DNA of 43,013 bases, taken from Oceanicaulis sp. (GTDB taxonomy: Bacteria > Pseudomonadota > Alphaproteobacteria > Caulobacterales > Maricaulaceae). Both the position numbers and the translations under genes were made by a program. The DNA lies in assembly GCA_022565365.1 (NCBI GenBank), contig JAIUMW010000004.1:1-43013 (forward strand). The letters are read 5' to 3'. The notes under the pieces were generated by a model. It did no database searches and had not been told where the DNA came from. It worked only from the letters and a program-made list of their open reading frames with translations. Below, piece by piece: positions 19,845 through 38,976 of the stretch; the stretch's first letter is position 1, and each line of letters opens with the position of its first letter.

Positions 19845-19978
19845 GCGCGCCCGCGCCCTTCCATTCTCGTTTCCGGACCGGCCCTGCCGGCCCGGGAAAC
19901 TGTCGCGGCGCCTTTTGCCGCGATTTCACCGGCTGCGGACGTTCCGCAGCGCCTTATGGAGTAAAGTCTCATGAGTGA
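19841..19978 (+). CDS. Short ORF (45 aa, [45 protein letters not shown]) bridging bchZ and pufB; possible leader/coupling ORF, may be fortuitous
   Basis: Starts in ATGA overlap with bchZ stop and terminates inside the pufB start (cATGAGTGA). No PufQ-like transmembrane segment. Confidence 0.3.
   Translation: MSAPAPFHSRFRTGPAGPGNCRGAFCRDFTGCGRSAAPYGVKSHE
19903..19950 (+). other. Two tandem RNA hairpins immediately upstream of pufB (TCGCGGC-7nt-GCCGCGA 19903-19923; GCTGCGGA-cgt-TCCGCAGC 19932-19950)
   Basis: Perfect inverted repeats read directly in the bchZ-pufB intergenic sequence. Confidence 0.75.
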
Positions 19979-20111
19979 CTCAATGTCCGGACTTTCTGAA
20001 AACGAGGCGAAGGAGTTCCACAAGATCTTCGTCACGAGTTTCATCGGATTCACTGTCATCGCCGTCATCGCCCACGTTCTCGTGTGGGTGTGGCGTCCGT
20101 GGCTCGGTTAG
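19971..20111 (+). CDS. pufB: Light-harvesting complex 1 beta subunit (46 aa)
   Basis: [46 protein letters not shown]; BChl-ligand His and RPW C-terminus typical of LH1 beta; below the ORF track length cutoff. Confidence 0.96.
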   Translation: MSDSMSGLSENEAKEFHKIFVTSFIGFTVIAVIAHVLVWVWRPWLG

Positions 20112-20123
20112 GAGAACGAAATC

Positions 20124-20306
20124 ATGTGGAAAATTTGGCTTCTGTTCGATCCGCGCCGGGCGATTATCGCGCTCTTCGTGTTCCTTTTCACACTGGCGAT
20201 GCTGATCCATTTCATCCTGCTCTCTAGCGACAGGTACAACTGGATCGACGGCGCAGCTGGTGGCGGCATGGCCTCCATCACCGCGACCGAGTCCGTTTAT
20301 CTCTAG
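20124..20306 (+). CDS. pufA: Light-harvesting complex 1 alpha subunit
   Basis: [43 protein letters not shown]. Confidence 0.97.
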   Translation: MWKIWLLFDPRRAIIALFVFLFTLAMLIHFILLSSDRYNWIDGAAGGGMASITATESVYL

Positions 20307-20311
20307 CGAGT

Positions 20312-20417
20312 TGACGGGCGCTTGACGCCGTCACTAGCGGGCGGCGAGCCAGACGCAAACGCGCGATCTGGTCAATCCTGACGGCCGTACAGCGGGGCCG
20401 GGCGCAATGCGCCCGGC
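20312..20417 (+). other. Intercistronic hairpins between pufA and pufL (TGACGGgCG/CGCCGTCA 20312-20333; GCCGGGCGC-aat-GCGCCCGGC 20397-20417)
   Basis: Inverted repeats seen directly; the second is a perfect 9-bp stem with a 3-nt loop and no U-tract. Confidence 0.8.
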
Positions 20418-20450
20418 GCCGCCCGGACGACCGATAACGGAGATAGTGCA

Positions 20451-21272
20451 ATGGCATTATTGAGTTACGAGCGCAAATATCGGGTCCGCGGCGGAACGCT
20501 GATCGGCGGAGATCTGTTTGATTTCTGGATAGGTCCGTTCTTTGTCGGCTTCTTCGGCGTGACAACGATCTTCTTCTCGGTGCTCGGCACCGGGCTCATC
20601 TTTTTCGCCGCCTCGCTCGGCGATACATGGAATCCCTGGCTGATCGACATTCAGCCGCCTGACGTCAGCTACGGGCTCGCCCTGGCGCCGATGCGAGAGG
20701 GCGGTTTGTGGCAAATCATCACCATCTGCGCGACTGGCGCGTTCATATCGTGGGCGCTGCGAGAGGTGGAAATCTGCCGCAAGCTGGGCATTGGCTATCA
20801 CGTGCCCATCGCTTTTGGTGTCGCGATCTTCGCCTTTGTGACCCTCAACATCTTCCGGCCCATGCTCCTGGGCGCCTGGGGGGAAGGGTTCCCCTACGGC
20901 ATCATGAGCCACCTCGATTGGGTCTCGAACGTGGGCTACGCCTACGTGAACTTCCACTACAACCCGGCGCACATGATCGCGGTGAGCTTCTTCTTCATCA
21001 CGACCTTCGCCCTGGGCCTTCACGGCGCACTGGTTCTGTCGGCGACCAATCCGGGCAAGGGCAAGACCGTGAAGACGCCGGACCACGAGGACACTTTCTT
21101 CCGCGACATCCTGGGCTATTCGATCGGCCCGCTGGGGATCCACCGGTTGGGCCTGTTCCTGGCGCTGTCCGCCGGATTCTGGAGTGCAGTCTGCATCATC
21201 ATCTCCGGACCGTGGGTCCGGTCATGGGTGGACTGGTGGGATTGGTGGCGCGAGCTGCCGATCTGGAGCTGA
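20451..21272 (+). CDS. pufL: Photosynthetic reaction centre L subunit
   Basis: [41 protein letters not shown] ... [36 protein letters not shown]. Confidence 0.98.
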   Translation: MALLSYERKYRVRGGTLIGGDLFDFWIGPFFVGFFGVTTIFFSVLGTGLIFFAASLGDTWNPWLIDIQPPDVSYGLALAPMREGGLWQIITICATGAFISWALREVEICRKLGIGYHVPIAFGVAIFAFVTLNIFRPMLLGAWGEGFPYGIMSHLDWVSNVGYAYVNFHYNPAHMIAVSFFFITTFALGLHGALVLSATNPGKGKTVKTPDHEDTFFRDILGYSIGPLGIHRLGLFLALSAGFWSAVCIIISGPWVRSWVDWWDWWRELPIWS

Positions 21273-21282
21273 GCGGAGACAT

Positions 21283-22215
21283 ATGATGACAACCTATCAA
21301 AACATCTTCACCCAGGTTCAGGTCCGCGGCCCTGTCGAGCAGGGTGTTCACCTGCCGGCCGGCGACGAACCGCGCTATGGCGGGGGCTTCTTCAGCCACC
21401 TCCTCGGCCGGATCGGCAACGCCCAGATCGGTCCGATCTATCTCGGCTTCACCGGTGTCGCCTCGCTTCTGTGCGGCTTCATCGCGATCGAGATTATCGG
21501 CCTGAACATGCTGGCCTCGGTGAACTGGGACCCGCTGGCCTTCGGCCGCGAGTTCTTCTGGCTGACCCTGGATCCTCCGGGGCCTGAATACGGCTTCCAG
21601 CCCTTCGTCCCTCTCAATGAGGGCGGGTGGTACATATTGGCCGGCTTCTTCCTGACCGCCTCGATCCTGCTGTGGGGGGTGCGCACATACCGGCGCGCGA
21701 TCCAGCTGGGCCTGGGCACCCATGTGGCCTGGGCGTTCGCCTCGGCGATCTGGCTCTACCTGGTTCTGGGCTTTATCCGGCCCATGCTGATGGGGGATTG
21801 GTCCCAGGCGGTGCCATTCGGCATTTTCAGCCACCTCGACTGGACCAATAACTTCTCCCTGATCTACGGGAACCTGTTCTACAACCCGTTCCACATGCTC
21901 TCGATCGCCTTCCTGTACGGCTCAGCCCTGCTGTTCGCCATGCACGGCGCGACGATCCTGGCGGTGGGCCGCTTTGGCGGCGATCGCGAGATCGAACAGA
22001 TCAGCGATCGTGGCACCGCCACCGAGCGGGCGGCGCTGTTCTGGCGCTGGACCATGGGCTTCAACGCGACGATGGAATCCATCCACCGTTGGGCCTGGTG
22101 GTTCGCCGTTCTGACCACCCTGACGGGCGGCATCGGCATCCTGATCACGGGCACCGTTGTCGACAACTGGTTCATCTGGGCCAGCGAGAACGGCATCGCG
22201 CGGCCGCTCGACTAA
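21283..22215 (+). CDS. pufM: Photosynthetic reaction centre M subunit
   Basis: [111 protein letters not shown]. Confidence 0.98.
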   Translation: MMTTYQNIFTQVQVRGPVEQGVHLPAGDEPRYGGGFFSHLLGRIGNAQIGPIYLGFTGVASLLCGFIAIEIIGLNMLASVNWDPLAFGREFFWLTLDPPGPEYGFQPFVPLNEGGWYILAGFFLTASILLWGVRTYRRAIQLGLGTHVAWAFASAIWLYLVLGFIRPMLMGDWSQAVPFGIFSHLDWTNNFSLIYGNLFYNPFHMLSIAFLYGSALLFAMHGATILAVGRFGGDREIEQISDRGTATERAALFWRWTMGFNATMESIHRWAWWFAVLTTLTGGIGILITGTVVDNWFIWASENGIARPLD

Positions 22216-22249
22216 CCTCTAAAGCCCCTGCCTTCAGGGGCGCTCAACG

Positions 22250-22292
22250 GGCCCCCGGGCGGTGCACTCAAGCACCACCCGGGGGCCTTTTT
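22250..22292 (+). terminator. Rho-independent terminator of the puf operon
   Basis: GGCCCCCGGGCGGTGC-actcaa-GCACCACCCGGGGGCC-TTTTT (16-bp stem with one mismatch); a smaller hairpin GCCCCTG-cctt-CAGGGGC precedes it at 22224-22241. Confidence 0.92.
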
Positions 22293-22308
22293 CTTGTGCG
22301 GTGGTCAA

Positions 22309-22408
22309 GAGCGCAATCCGAAAAGTGGGAACCGGTTTTCGGAAATAGTTGCGCTCCAGATGATAGAGCTGGAGCGTGCGGCCTGACGCTGTCAGGCCGG
22401 ATAACGCT
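22309..22408. repeat. Composite intergenic palindromic element (nested/tandem inverted repeats)
   Basis: GAGCGCAA-TCCGAAAA-gtgggaaccgg-TTTTCGGA-aatag-TTGCGCTC (22309-22356), GCTCCAG...CTGGAGC (22353-22375), CGGCCTGAC-gct-GTCAGGCCG (22379-22399). Confidence 0.75.
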
Positions 22409-22975
22409 CTAGCGGGTGAGGCCCAGCGCGTCCCAGCGTTGGAGATAAATGCGCAGCCAGGGCGCAAAGATCTGCGGCGTCGCAGCGATCTCACGCGTCA
22501 GCGCCTCGCGGGTCACCCAGCGCACCTCTGACACTTCCAGCGGATCGAGATCGAAGGACAGGGCGCGCCGGTCCACGTCCGCACGAAACATGCGCACGCG
22601 TTCATGCTCGACCAGTCCGCCGCCCACATCAGCACGGTAGGTGGTCAGGGCGATTTCAGTGAGTTCGAGATCCAGGCCCAGCTCTTCAATCAGACGCCGG
22701 CGGGCGCTGGCGCCCGCGTCCTCGCCCCAGTCGGGATGGGTGCAGCAGGCATTCGCCCACAGCCCGGCGCAATGATACTTGGCCGCCGCCCGGCGCTGCA
22801 GGAGTGTCTCGGCGCCATCAAACACAAACACCGAGACAGCATCGTGCAACAGGCCCTCGCGATGCGCTTTCAGCTTCTCCACAGGGAAGCGCGCGTCGTC
22901 GGGGCCGATGGCCGATATGATGCGATCGTCCGGACCGGAGGTCAGGCGACGTTGAATTTGCGGTGCAGGGCGCAT
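22409..22975 (-). CDS. idi: Isopentenyl-diphosphate delta-isomerase (type I)
   Basis: [53 protein letters not shown] ... [13 protein letters not shown] (Nudix/IDI motifs with TNxCCxH-like site). Confidence 0.94.
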   Translation of the reverse strand: MRPAPQIQRRLTSGPDDRIISAIGPDDARFPVEKLKAHREGLLHDAVSVFVFDGAETLLQRRAAAKYHCAGLWANACCTHPDWGEDAGASARRRLIEELGLDLELTEIALTTYRADVGGGLVEHERVRMFRADVDRRALSFDLDPLEVSEVRWVTREALTREIAATPQIFAPWLRIYLQRWDALGLTR

Positions 22976-24162
22976 TCCGACCAGATTTCCGACAGGGCGG
23001 TGATAAGGCGATCAATATCCGCATCGCTATGAACCGGCGACGGCGTCACACGCAAACGCTCGGCGCCTTTGGGCACGGTGGGATAGTTGATCGGCTGCAC
23101 ATAAATGCCGTGCTGGCTCATCAGCCAGTCGCTGATGCGTTTGCACTTGACCGGATCGCCCACCATCACCGGCACGATATGACTGGGGTTATCCAGCGTT
23201 GGAATGCCCATTGAGGCGAGCTTGGCGCGCACACGGCGCACATTGCGGCGCTGGCGCTGGCGCTCCATGTCGGAGACCTTGAGATAGCGCACCGCCGCCA
23301 GCGCGCCGGCCGCCACGGCCGGCGGCAGGGCGGTGGTGAAAATGAAGCCCGAGGAGAAGGACCGCACGAAATCGCAGAGCGCCGCCGAGCCGGCGATATA
23401 GCCGCCCATCACGCCGTAGGCCTTGCCCAGCGTGCCCTCGATCAGGGTGACGCGGTCCATCAGGCCTTCGCGCTCGGCGATGCCGCCGCCGCGCGGGCCG
23501 TACAGACCCACCGCGTGCACGTCATCAAGATAGGTCATGGCGCCATGGCGCTCGGCCACGTCGCAGATCTCGGCGATGGGGGCGATGTCGCCGTCCATGG
23601 AATAGACCGATTCAAACGCCACCAGCTTGGGTGCGTCGGGATCAAGCTGGCTCAGACGGCGGTCGAGATCATCAGGATCATTGTGCGCGAACACATGCTT
23701 TTCCGCCCGCGAATGGCGGATGCCCTCGATCATCGAGGCATGGTTTTGCGCGTCCGACAGCACGATGCATCCAGGAATGCGCGCCGCCAGCGTGCCCAGG
23801 GTCGCCCAGTTGGACACATAGCCTGATGTGAACAAAAGCGCGGCTTCCTTGCCGTGCAGATCGGCCAGCTCGCGCTCCAGCAGCACGTGATAATGATTGG
23901 TGCCTGAAATATTGCGCGGCCCCCCGGCGCCGGCGCCGCAGCGCTCCAGCGCCTCATGCATGGCGTCGAGCACGACGGCGTTCTGGCCCATGCCCAGATA
24001 GTCGTTCGAGCACCACACCGTCACTTCGGTCTCGATATCGTCCTCATGGCGCGTGGCCACGGGGAAGGCGCCCTTGCGCCGCTCGATGTTGTTGAAGACG
24101 CGGTAATTGCCTTCAGCCTTGAGGCTGGACAGCTCGTCTTCGAAAAAACCCTGGAAGTCCAT
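22942..24162 (-). CDS. hemA: 5-aminolevulinate synthase
   Basis: [80 protein letters not shown]. Confidence 0.96.
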   Translation of the reverse strand: MDFQGFFEDELSSLKAEGNYRVFNNIERRKGAFPVATRHEDDIETEVTVWCSNDYLGMGQNAVVLDAMHEALERCGAGAGGPRNISGTNHYHVLLERELADLHGKEAALLFTSGYVSNWATLGTLAARIPGCIVLSDAQNHASMIEGIRHSRAEKHVFAHNDPDDLDRRLSQLDPDAPKLVAFESVYSMDGDIAPIAEICDVAERHGAMTYLDDVHAVGLYGPRGGGIAEREGLMDRVTLIEGTLGKAYGVMGGYIAGSAALCDFVRSFSSGFIFTTALPPAVAAGALAAVRYLKVSDMERQRQRRNVRRVRAKLASMGIPTLDNPSHIVPVMVGDPVKCKRISDWLMSQHGIYVQPINYPTVPKGAERLRVTPSPVHSDADIDRLITALSEIWSECALHRKFNVA

Positions 24163-24176
24163 GATGTTCCCTCCCC

Positions 24177-24953
24177 TCACAGATCGGGTGAGCGGCGCGG
24201 GTCGCGCGCCGGTAAAAGCCAACGCCACAGCGCTGCGTCAGGCAGCGGCAGGGCCAGAAACAGGTGTTCGATCACCCCCAGGACCGCAAGCGTCCCCAGA
24301 AGAGCGAAGGCGGCGGCCTCAAACGGAGAGGCGGCGGTGGCGGCGCTCCACATCAGAGCCCCGGCCAGCACGGCGATCACGCTTGTGGTGATCACAAAGA
24401 ACCCCCCGGCCGGGCGGGGGCTGAAATAGCTGCGCAGATGGCCAAGCCGTCCGGGCAGGAACTGGTCAGTGAAGTGGGGCGCGCCCAGGAAGAGATTGAA
24501 CTTCGAGCTGAGGCGCAGGGCGAACAGGAGCACGAAGAGCTGCAGCGCCACCATATTGGCCGCGCCGATGCTCATGAGCGCCATCACCACGACGGTGGCC
24601 GCAATGGCCAGCTCATGATGCATCAGCGTCGCCGCAGCGGCCCGGAAGCGCGGCCAGCCGGTCAGATTGTCCGGGCAGGGCTTGCGGTTGGGGCCGGTGA
24701 GATAGCCGAACAGGAAGCTCATCTCATGCCACGCCCACAGCGTCAGCGCGCATAACGCCCCGGCATAAGCGCCCAGCGGCGTCGTCAGGTCACGCACCAG
24801 CCACAGGCCGGCGAGGCTCCCCACCGCCAGCACGCTGACGATGACCATGGCGGCGCGGCGCGAGCGCTCAGAGCGCTCGCCCAGCATCAATATGGCTCCG
24901 GTGGAGATCCACCAGAGCGCCAGCGTGGCGAGGATGGGGGCGACCAGGCTCAT
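24177..24953 (-). CDS. puhE: Putative photosynthetic complex assembly protein PuhE
   Basis: Multi-TM protein with [20 protein letters not shown] and [32 protein letters not shown] typical of PuhE; between hemA and acsF. Confidence 0.9.
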   Translation of the reverse strand: MSLVAPILATLALWWISTGAILMLGERSERSRRAAMVIVSVLAVGSLAGLWLVRDLTTPLGAYAGALCALTLWAWHEMSFLFGYLTGPNRKPCPDNLTGWPRFRAAAATLMHHELAIAATVVVMALMSIGAANMVALQLFVLLFALRLSSKFNLFLGAPHFTDQFLPGRLGHLRSYFSPRPAGGFFVITTSVIAVLAGALMWSAATAASPFEAAAFALLGTLAVLGVIEHLFLALPLPDAALWRWLLPARDPRRSPDL

Positions 24954-24965
24954 GCGCGCAGCTCG

Positions 24966-26054
24966 CTACCAGACCGGGGCCAGACGGATGTCGTCGGGCA
25001 GTTCGTGGCGCTGGACCGGGTGCAGATACAGGCTGACAAAGGTGGTGAAGGCCTGGAAGCCGGCGAGGCCGCGCTTGATCCCGCCCATGAACCCGCCTTG
25101 CGCCTTGGCGTCTTCCATGCGGCCCATGATCACGCGCATGCGCTCAAGGCCGGCGCGGAATTTCGGGCTGTCAGTGTCCAGCGTCAGCGGGAAAACCTGC
25201 CGGGTGATCTCGGTGGTCAGGCGGAAGACCTGGTGGTCGTACTCGGTGGGGTCCACGCCCAGCGCCGCATGGAAGTGCGGGCGCGCGTGATCGCGCACAT
25301 ACATGGTCGAATAGACCGCCACCAGGAAGAAGCGGATCCACAGCTTGTTCATGCCGCGCAGAAGGTGCGGATTGGCCCGCATGATCAGGGCGAACGCCTC
25401 GCCATGGCGGAACTCGTCGTTACACCATTCCTTGAACCAGTTGAAAATCGGGTGGAACTGGTATTCCGGATTCCGCTCGAGCTGGCGGTAGATCGTGATG
25501 TAGCGCGCATAGCCGATCTTCTCCGACAGATACGTCGCATACAGAATGAATTTCGGCTTGAAGAAGGTGTATTTCTTGGTCTTGGTCAGGAAGCCGAGAT
25601 CGACGCCAATCCCGTAATCTTTCAGACACGTGTTGATGAAACCGGCATGGCGGCTTTCGTCGCGCGCCATCATCTTGAACAGCTTGCGCATGTCGGGATT
25701 TTTCGTGTTCTTCACGATCTCCCCGTACAGCACGCAGCCGGAAAATTCGGACGTCAGCGAACTCACAAGGAAGTCGACAAACTCCTTGCGCAGACCCTCA
25801 GGCAGGCTCATCAGCGCATTGTCGAACGCCTCGGTGCGTTTGAAATGGCCGCGATTGGGATCGGCTTCCATTTCCGCGATCAGCTTGTCCCACTCGGCGC
25901 GTACCGGCTCGACCTGAAGCGCGTCCATCTCGTTGAAGTCAGTGGTGTAGAAGCGCGGGCTCAGAATGGTGTCAGTCTGGGCCAGACGGGTGGATTCGTT
26001 GGGCTCCTGGCGCGCGCGTGGCGCGGCGGCCGTGTCGAGGGTCGCGGTGTTCAT
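24966..26054 (-). CDS. acsF: Aerobic Mg-protoporphyrin IX monomethyl ester (oxidative) cyclase
   Basis: [43 protein letters not shown] ... [62 protein letters not shown]. Confidence 0.97.
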   Translation of the reverse strand: MNTATLDTAAAPRARQEPNESTRLAQTDTILSPRFYTTDFNEMDALQVEPVRAEWDKLIAEMEADPNRGHFKRTEAFDNALMSLPEGLRKEFVDFLVSSLTSEFSGCVLYGEIVKNTKNPDMRKLFKMMARDESRHAGFINTCLKDYGIGVDLGFLTKTKKYTFFKPKFILYATYLSEKIGYARYITIYRQLERNPEYQFHPIFNWFKEWCNDEFRHGEAFALIMRANPHLLRGMNKLWIRFFLVAVYSTMYVRDHARPHFHAALGVDPTEYDHQVFRLTTEITRQVFPLTLDTDSPKFRAGLERMRVIMGRMEDAKAQGGFMGGIKRGLAGFQAFTTFVSLYLHPVQRHELPDDIRLAPVW

Positions 26055-26344
26055 AATGTCCTCCCGGCGGAAAAGCTGACTTCGTAAAGTTCCGTGATTT
26101 CCAGGCGCGCCATCAGGCGCGTCCACTGGCGCGACAGCCAGCCCGCACGCATCACGGTGGCGCCCCGGTCATAGCGGGCGGCCTCGCCGTAATTGACCCG
26201 GATCGGAGAGCCGTGCACCCGCACCCGGTCGCCCGGATAGATCGGCACATCGCCCTCCAGCGCCACATGGGCGTGGAGATGTTCATTGGTGTGCTCCACC
26301 TCGATGGTGCAGTTCACATCAAACTGGCGCGGACCCCGGCTCAT
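26051..26344 (-). CDS. Conserved PGC-associated hypothetical protein (97 aa), located between puhC and acsF
   Basis: Coupled by ATGA overlaps on both sides; resembles the small uncharacterised ORF found between puhC and acsF in other proteobacterial PGCs. Confidence 0.8.
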   Translation of the reverse strand: MSRGPRQFDVNCTIEVEHTNEHLHAHVALEGDVPIYPGDRVRVHGSPIRVNYGEAARYDRGATVMRAGWLSRQWTRLMARLEITELYEVSFSAGRTL

Positions 26345-26838
26345 GACGCGACGCCTTCGGCTTCGGCGCGCAGGCTTTGCTCCTGACGCTCCATGATTTC
26401 GGAGAAGGCGGCCAGATTGTCCGGCCCGAAAGCGTTGAGATACATGTTCACGCCGCTGGCCGGATCGATCAGCCAGAGCGCGCCACCCTCGAAGCGCGAC
26501 AACTGCACCGGGGTCTCCCGGCCCATGCCGCGCATGCGGCGCTGGCGCGCCACGGTGCGCATGATGGCGCGTACGAACACGCCTTCATTCTCGCCATACT
26601 CGATGAGGCGCGCGCCGGTCACGGCGCTGTCCACCGTGACCAGGCCACGCTCGCCGTCTTCGAAGAGGAGTTCAGCGGTCGCCACGGGCGCGCCTTCGGG
26701 CGCATAGCGCGCCCCGCCGCCGGTGAACTGGGTGAACGCCGCCAGCATCACCGTCAGCACGACCAGGACGACCATGCCCTGCACGGCGCGGCGGTGAATG
26801 ACTTCCTGGCGGTTCTCTTTCATGGTCCCGGTTTCCAT
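26341..26838 (-). CDS. puhC: Photosynthetic complex assembly protein PuhC
   Basis: Single N-terminal TM, then FTQFTGGG...SFEGGALWLIDPASGVNMYLNAFGPDNLAAFSEIM-type sequence; position after puhB. Confidence 0.88.
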   Translation of the reverse strand: METGTMKENRQEVIHRRAVQGMVVLVVLTVMLAAFTQFTGGGARYAPEGAPVATAELLFEDGERGLVTVDSAVTGARLIEYGENEGVFVRAIMRTVARQRRMRGMGRETPVQLSRFEGGALWLIDPASGVNMYLNAFGPDNLAAFSEIMERQEQSLRAEAEGVAS

Positions 26839-26844
26839 CAGTTT

Positions 26845-27522
26845 CTAGCTGTTCACCGCAGCGGCGGCGCGGTCAGGCATGGACTGGCGGCGGGGCTTTT
26901 CAGCCGCCGGCACGGCGATGCGCGGCGCGGGCTGACCCGCCTTCTCCGCCAGCGCCCCGGCCAGCATCTGTGCGGCGTTGGCCGCGTCGGGCAGGCCGCG
27001 CAGCATGGGCTGGGCATTGTTGATGCGCCAGGGCCGCACATGCGGCCACAGCGACAGATAGGCTACGCGGTCAGGTCCGGTCAGCTGCAGCGGGATATCG
27101 CCATTGCCGTTGGCGCGGGCCTTGAGCGAGGCCGAGCCGATCACCTTGAACGGGATATTGACCGCCTTGGGCAGCGCCACCCCGGCGCGGATCACCACCC
27201 GCTCATTGGTCACGGTGTAGACCGTGGAGCGGGCGATCAGCCAGGCGAACAGCGACAACAGGCCGATAGCAGCGGCGGCGAGCAGGACCTGCAGGACCCC
27301 CGTCGTGACCGCCTCGCCCATGGCGACACCGGCCGACAGGCCCGAACTGGCCTCCCAGGTGATCAGGATAGCGAAATAGATCGCCACCGCGCGCACGTGG
27401 AAGACGTGCAGGGCCAGCGATTTCCAGTCCGGCCCGCCGCTCCAGAGGATGCGCTCACCCTCAGGCAGATTGTCGGGCAGGCCGGGAATGGGCTCAGGCT
27501 TCATTTTGTCAGGATCGCACAT
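26845..27522 (-). CDS. puhB: Photosynthetic complex assembly protein PuhB
   Basis: PIPGLPDNLPEGERILWSGGPDWKSLALHVFHVRAVAIYFAILITW and YTVTNERVVIRAGVALPKAVNIPF; position after puhA. Confidence 0.93.
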   Translation of the reverse strand: MCDPDKMKPEPIPGLPDNLPEGERILWSGGPDWKSLALHVFHVRAVAIYFAILITWEASSGLSAGVAMGEAVTTGVLQVLLAAAAIGLLSLFAWLIARSTVYTVTNERVVIRAGVALPKAVNIPFKVIGSASLKARANGNGDIPLQLTGPDRVAYLSLWPHVRPWRINNAQPMLRGLPDAANAAQMLAGALAEKAGQPAPRIAVPAAEKPRRQSMPDRAAAAVNS

Positions 27523-27523
27523 A

Positions 27524-28294
27524 TCAGCACCACGGCTCCGCTTTGCCCGGCGTGCCATAGAGCGTGCCCGCCGCGTAATAGGCGCTGATCCGCTCTTCCT
27601 CGAGGCGCGTCACCTGGTCGGGCGAAGCATGAGCCGGGACGCCGGAGAACTGGCCCGACTGCAGCGATTCAATGCGGGCCTGGCGCGCCTTGCCCTTGAT
27701 ATTGGTGAAGGCGAAGGGCGCAAGCACCTTGCGGCCGCCATCGGCCAGCTCGATCTCATAATAGCGCACCAGCGCCTCGGCGCGGTCCACCCAGATATCG
27801 CTGACCACACCGGCCGCCTGGCCATCGCCGCCGATCACGGTCATGCCGCGCGGGGCGGCGTCGCCCTTGGCGACGTCGAAGTCCGGCAGGGTCCGCATCG
27901 GCACGATTTTGGGCAGGTTTTCGTGGGTCAGGTCCGGCGTGTCGTCGCGCAGCGCGTAGGCGCCCGGGCCGACACCGGCCGTCATGGGATCGCCCACCGG
28001 CTCATACGGCGCGCCTGGCCACACAGCGAGCCGCTTCATCTTGTCGGAGACAGGCTCGCGGCGGGAGTCCGGCTTGAAGGCGCTGACGCCGCTGGGCAGC
28101 TTCATCTCCTTGGGCGTGGGAAACCAGGCCGAACCGGGATGTTCCAGCTTGCCGGTGGTGTCAGCTTCCAGCGGATAGCCTTCGCGGCGGTCCTCGCGGC
28201 GCAGGTAGAATACAAGGCCGATGAAGAACGCGACGAATGCTGTGAATAGCAAGGTCGTCAGGTCCAGCGAGCCGATAATTGTTCCATCAGTCAT
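27524..28294 (-). CDS. puhA: Photosynthetic reaction centre H subunit
   Basis: MTDGTIIGSLDLTTLLFTAFVAFFIGLVFYLRREDRREGYPLE ... DTPDLTHENLPKIVPMRTLPDFDVAKGDAAPRGMTVIGGDGQAAGVVSDIWVDRAE. Confidence 0.97.
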   Translation of the reverse strand: MTDGTIIGSLDLTTLLFTAFVAFFIGLVFYLRREDRREGYPLEADTTGKLEHPGSAWFPTPKEMKLPSGVSAFKPDSRREPVSDKMKRLAVWPGAPYEPVGDPMTAGVGPGAYALRDDTPDLTHENLPKIVPMRTLPDFDVAKGDAAPRGMTVIGGDGQAAGVVSDIWVDRAEALVRYYEIELADGGRKVLAPFAFTNIKGKARQARIESLQSGQFSGVPAHASPDQVTRLEEERISAYYAAGTLYGTPGKAEPWC

Positions 28295-28316
28295 GACAAG
28301 GCCTCCCTTTGAGCCT

Positions 28317-29746
28317 TTAGCCGGGGAATTCGGCGATGCCGAATTTTCCGGGTGTGCGCCCCGATCGGCCGCCGGCGTGGCGAGCGAGCGGCCCGATCGC
28401 CACGAGGGCGGCGAACAGGAGCGCAATTTCGATGTGGTAAACTACTGAATATCCAACGGCCGGTCCGGTCATGCCCGGACCCAGCACGCCGGTCTGGGCC
28501 AGCGCCTCGACGCCGTCGCGAATGCCGCCGCCGACCGCGATGGCCAGCCCTGCCGCCGTCGCCTGCACCGCGCCCCAGGCGCCCAGCGCAATGCCGGACC
28601 CGCTGCCCTGCCCGAGCTCCATCGCGGCGGTGAGCGTGCCCACCGCAAACAGGCCGCCGCCCAGCCCGATCAGCACGGCGCCGGCGCGGAACATGAAGGG
28701 CGATCCCAGCGGATCGGACATAATCACAAAGGCAAAGGCGAACACGCCCACCACCATGCCGTAGGCGGCCAGGCGATGGGGATCAAAGCCGGAGGCGAGC
28801 CCTTTGGCCGCCAGTCCGAAGCCGGCCAGCGCGCCCGCCGCCCACAGGGCGGTGAGGACGGTGGTGCCTGCCACCGACAAGCCAAGCACTTCGCCGCCAT
28901 AGGGCTCCAGCAGCACGTCCTGCATGGCGAACGCCGCAGCGCCCAGGCCAATGGCGACCAGCAGGCGCGTCTGGCGTCCGCCGGCCGAGAAGGCGGCCCA
29001 GGCTTCAGCGAAAGTGGGGCGGGGGCGATCGGGGCTGGTCAGCTGCGGCGCCCGCGCCTCCTGGCGCCAAAGGGCGGCGATATTCAAAACGATGGTCAGC
29101 GCAGCGGCGCCCTGAACCACGCGGATCAGCGCCAGCTCCGAGAAATCGATGAGCAGCAGGCCGATCACGATGGAGCTGATCAGCATGCCGACCAGCAGCA
29201 TCACATAGAGCAGCGCCACGACCCGGGGACGGTTTTCCTCCGTCGCCAGATCTGTCGCCAGCGCCAGGCCCGCGGTCTGGGTGGTGTGCATGCCGGCGCC
29301 CACCAGCAGGAAGGCGAGCGCGCTGGCCGCCATGCCTAGCCCCACCGGCGCGCCGGAATCGCCTGACATGACGAGCAGCGCGAACGGCATGATCGCGAGC
29401 CCGCCAAACTGCATCAGCGAGCCGAACCAGATGAACGGCACGCGCCGCCAGCCCAGCGCAGACACGTGGGTGTCGGACTTGAACCCGATCAGGGCGCGCA
29501 GCGGCGCGAATACCAGCGGCAGGGCGACCATCAGGGCGACGAGCACGGCGGGCATGCCAAGCTCGGCGATCATCACCCGGTTGAGCGTGCCGGTGAGCAG
29601 GACCGCCGCCATGCCCACAGAGACCTGGAAGAGAGACAGGCGCAGGAGCTGGGTGAGCGGCAGCTCTTTTGTGGCCACGTCCGCAAAGGGGAGCATGGAA
29701 ATTCCAAGCTCCGCCCAGCGCCGCGCCAGAGATGCCGATCCGCGCT

Positions 29747-29750
<4 letters not shown>
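28317..29750 (-). CDS. lhaA: BCD-family MFS transporter / light-harvesting complex assembly protein LhaA (PucC-like)
   Basis: LLRLSLFQVSVGMAAVLLTGTLNRVMIAELGMPAVLVALMVALPLVFAPLRALIGFKSDTHVSALGWRRVPFIWFGSLMQFGGLAIMPFALLV. Confidence 0.93.
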
Positions 29751-38643
<8,893 letters not shown>

Positions 38644-38699
38644 GACTCGCCCTCCCTGGTTAACTTGCAAGGCCAAAGGTACGGCAGGGTTCGACGAAG

Positions 38700-38717
38700 T
38701 GTCAATATTGTTTGACG
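38700..38717. promoter_or_regulatory. Near-consensus PpsR/CrtJ operator TGTCAATATTGTTTGACG between divergent bchF and aerR
   Basis: TGTCAA...TTGACG, one mismatch to TGT-N12-ACA, in the divergent intergenic region. Confidence 0.6.
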
Positions 38718-38976
38718 TTCTATGGGTTTGACAGTCGGCAACGCCTGCCACAGCGGACGCCCCGAAAATTTCCGGTACGAATTCTCTGGCGCCTGTCCAG
38801 GTTTCCTGTCACCCTTTGTGTCAATTCAGGGGCGGAGGACAACCGGGGCCCCTCGTTCCGGGACGGTTCGCCGCCAATGCCGCCGCCAGAATAAGGCAGC
38901 GGAAAAAGATAAACGTGGCGAGCCTTGGCGGCCCTTACCGCCGGTTATGACCACCCCGGGAGAGAAGGCACCCAAC

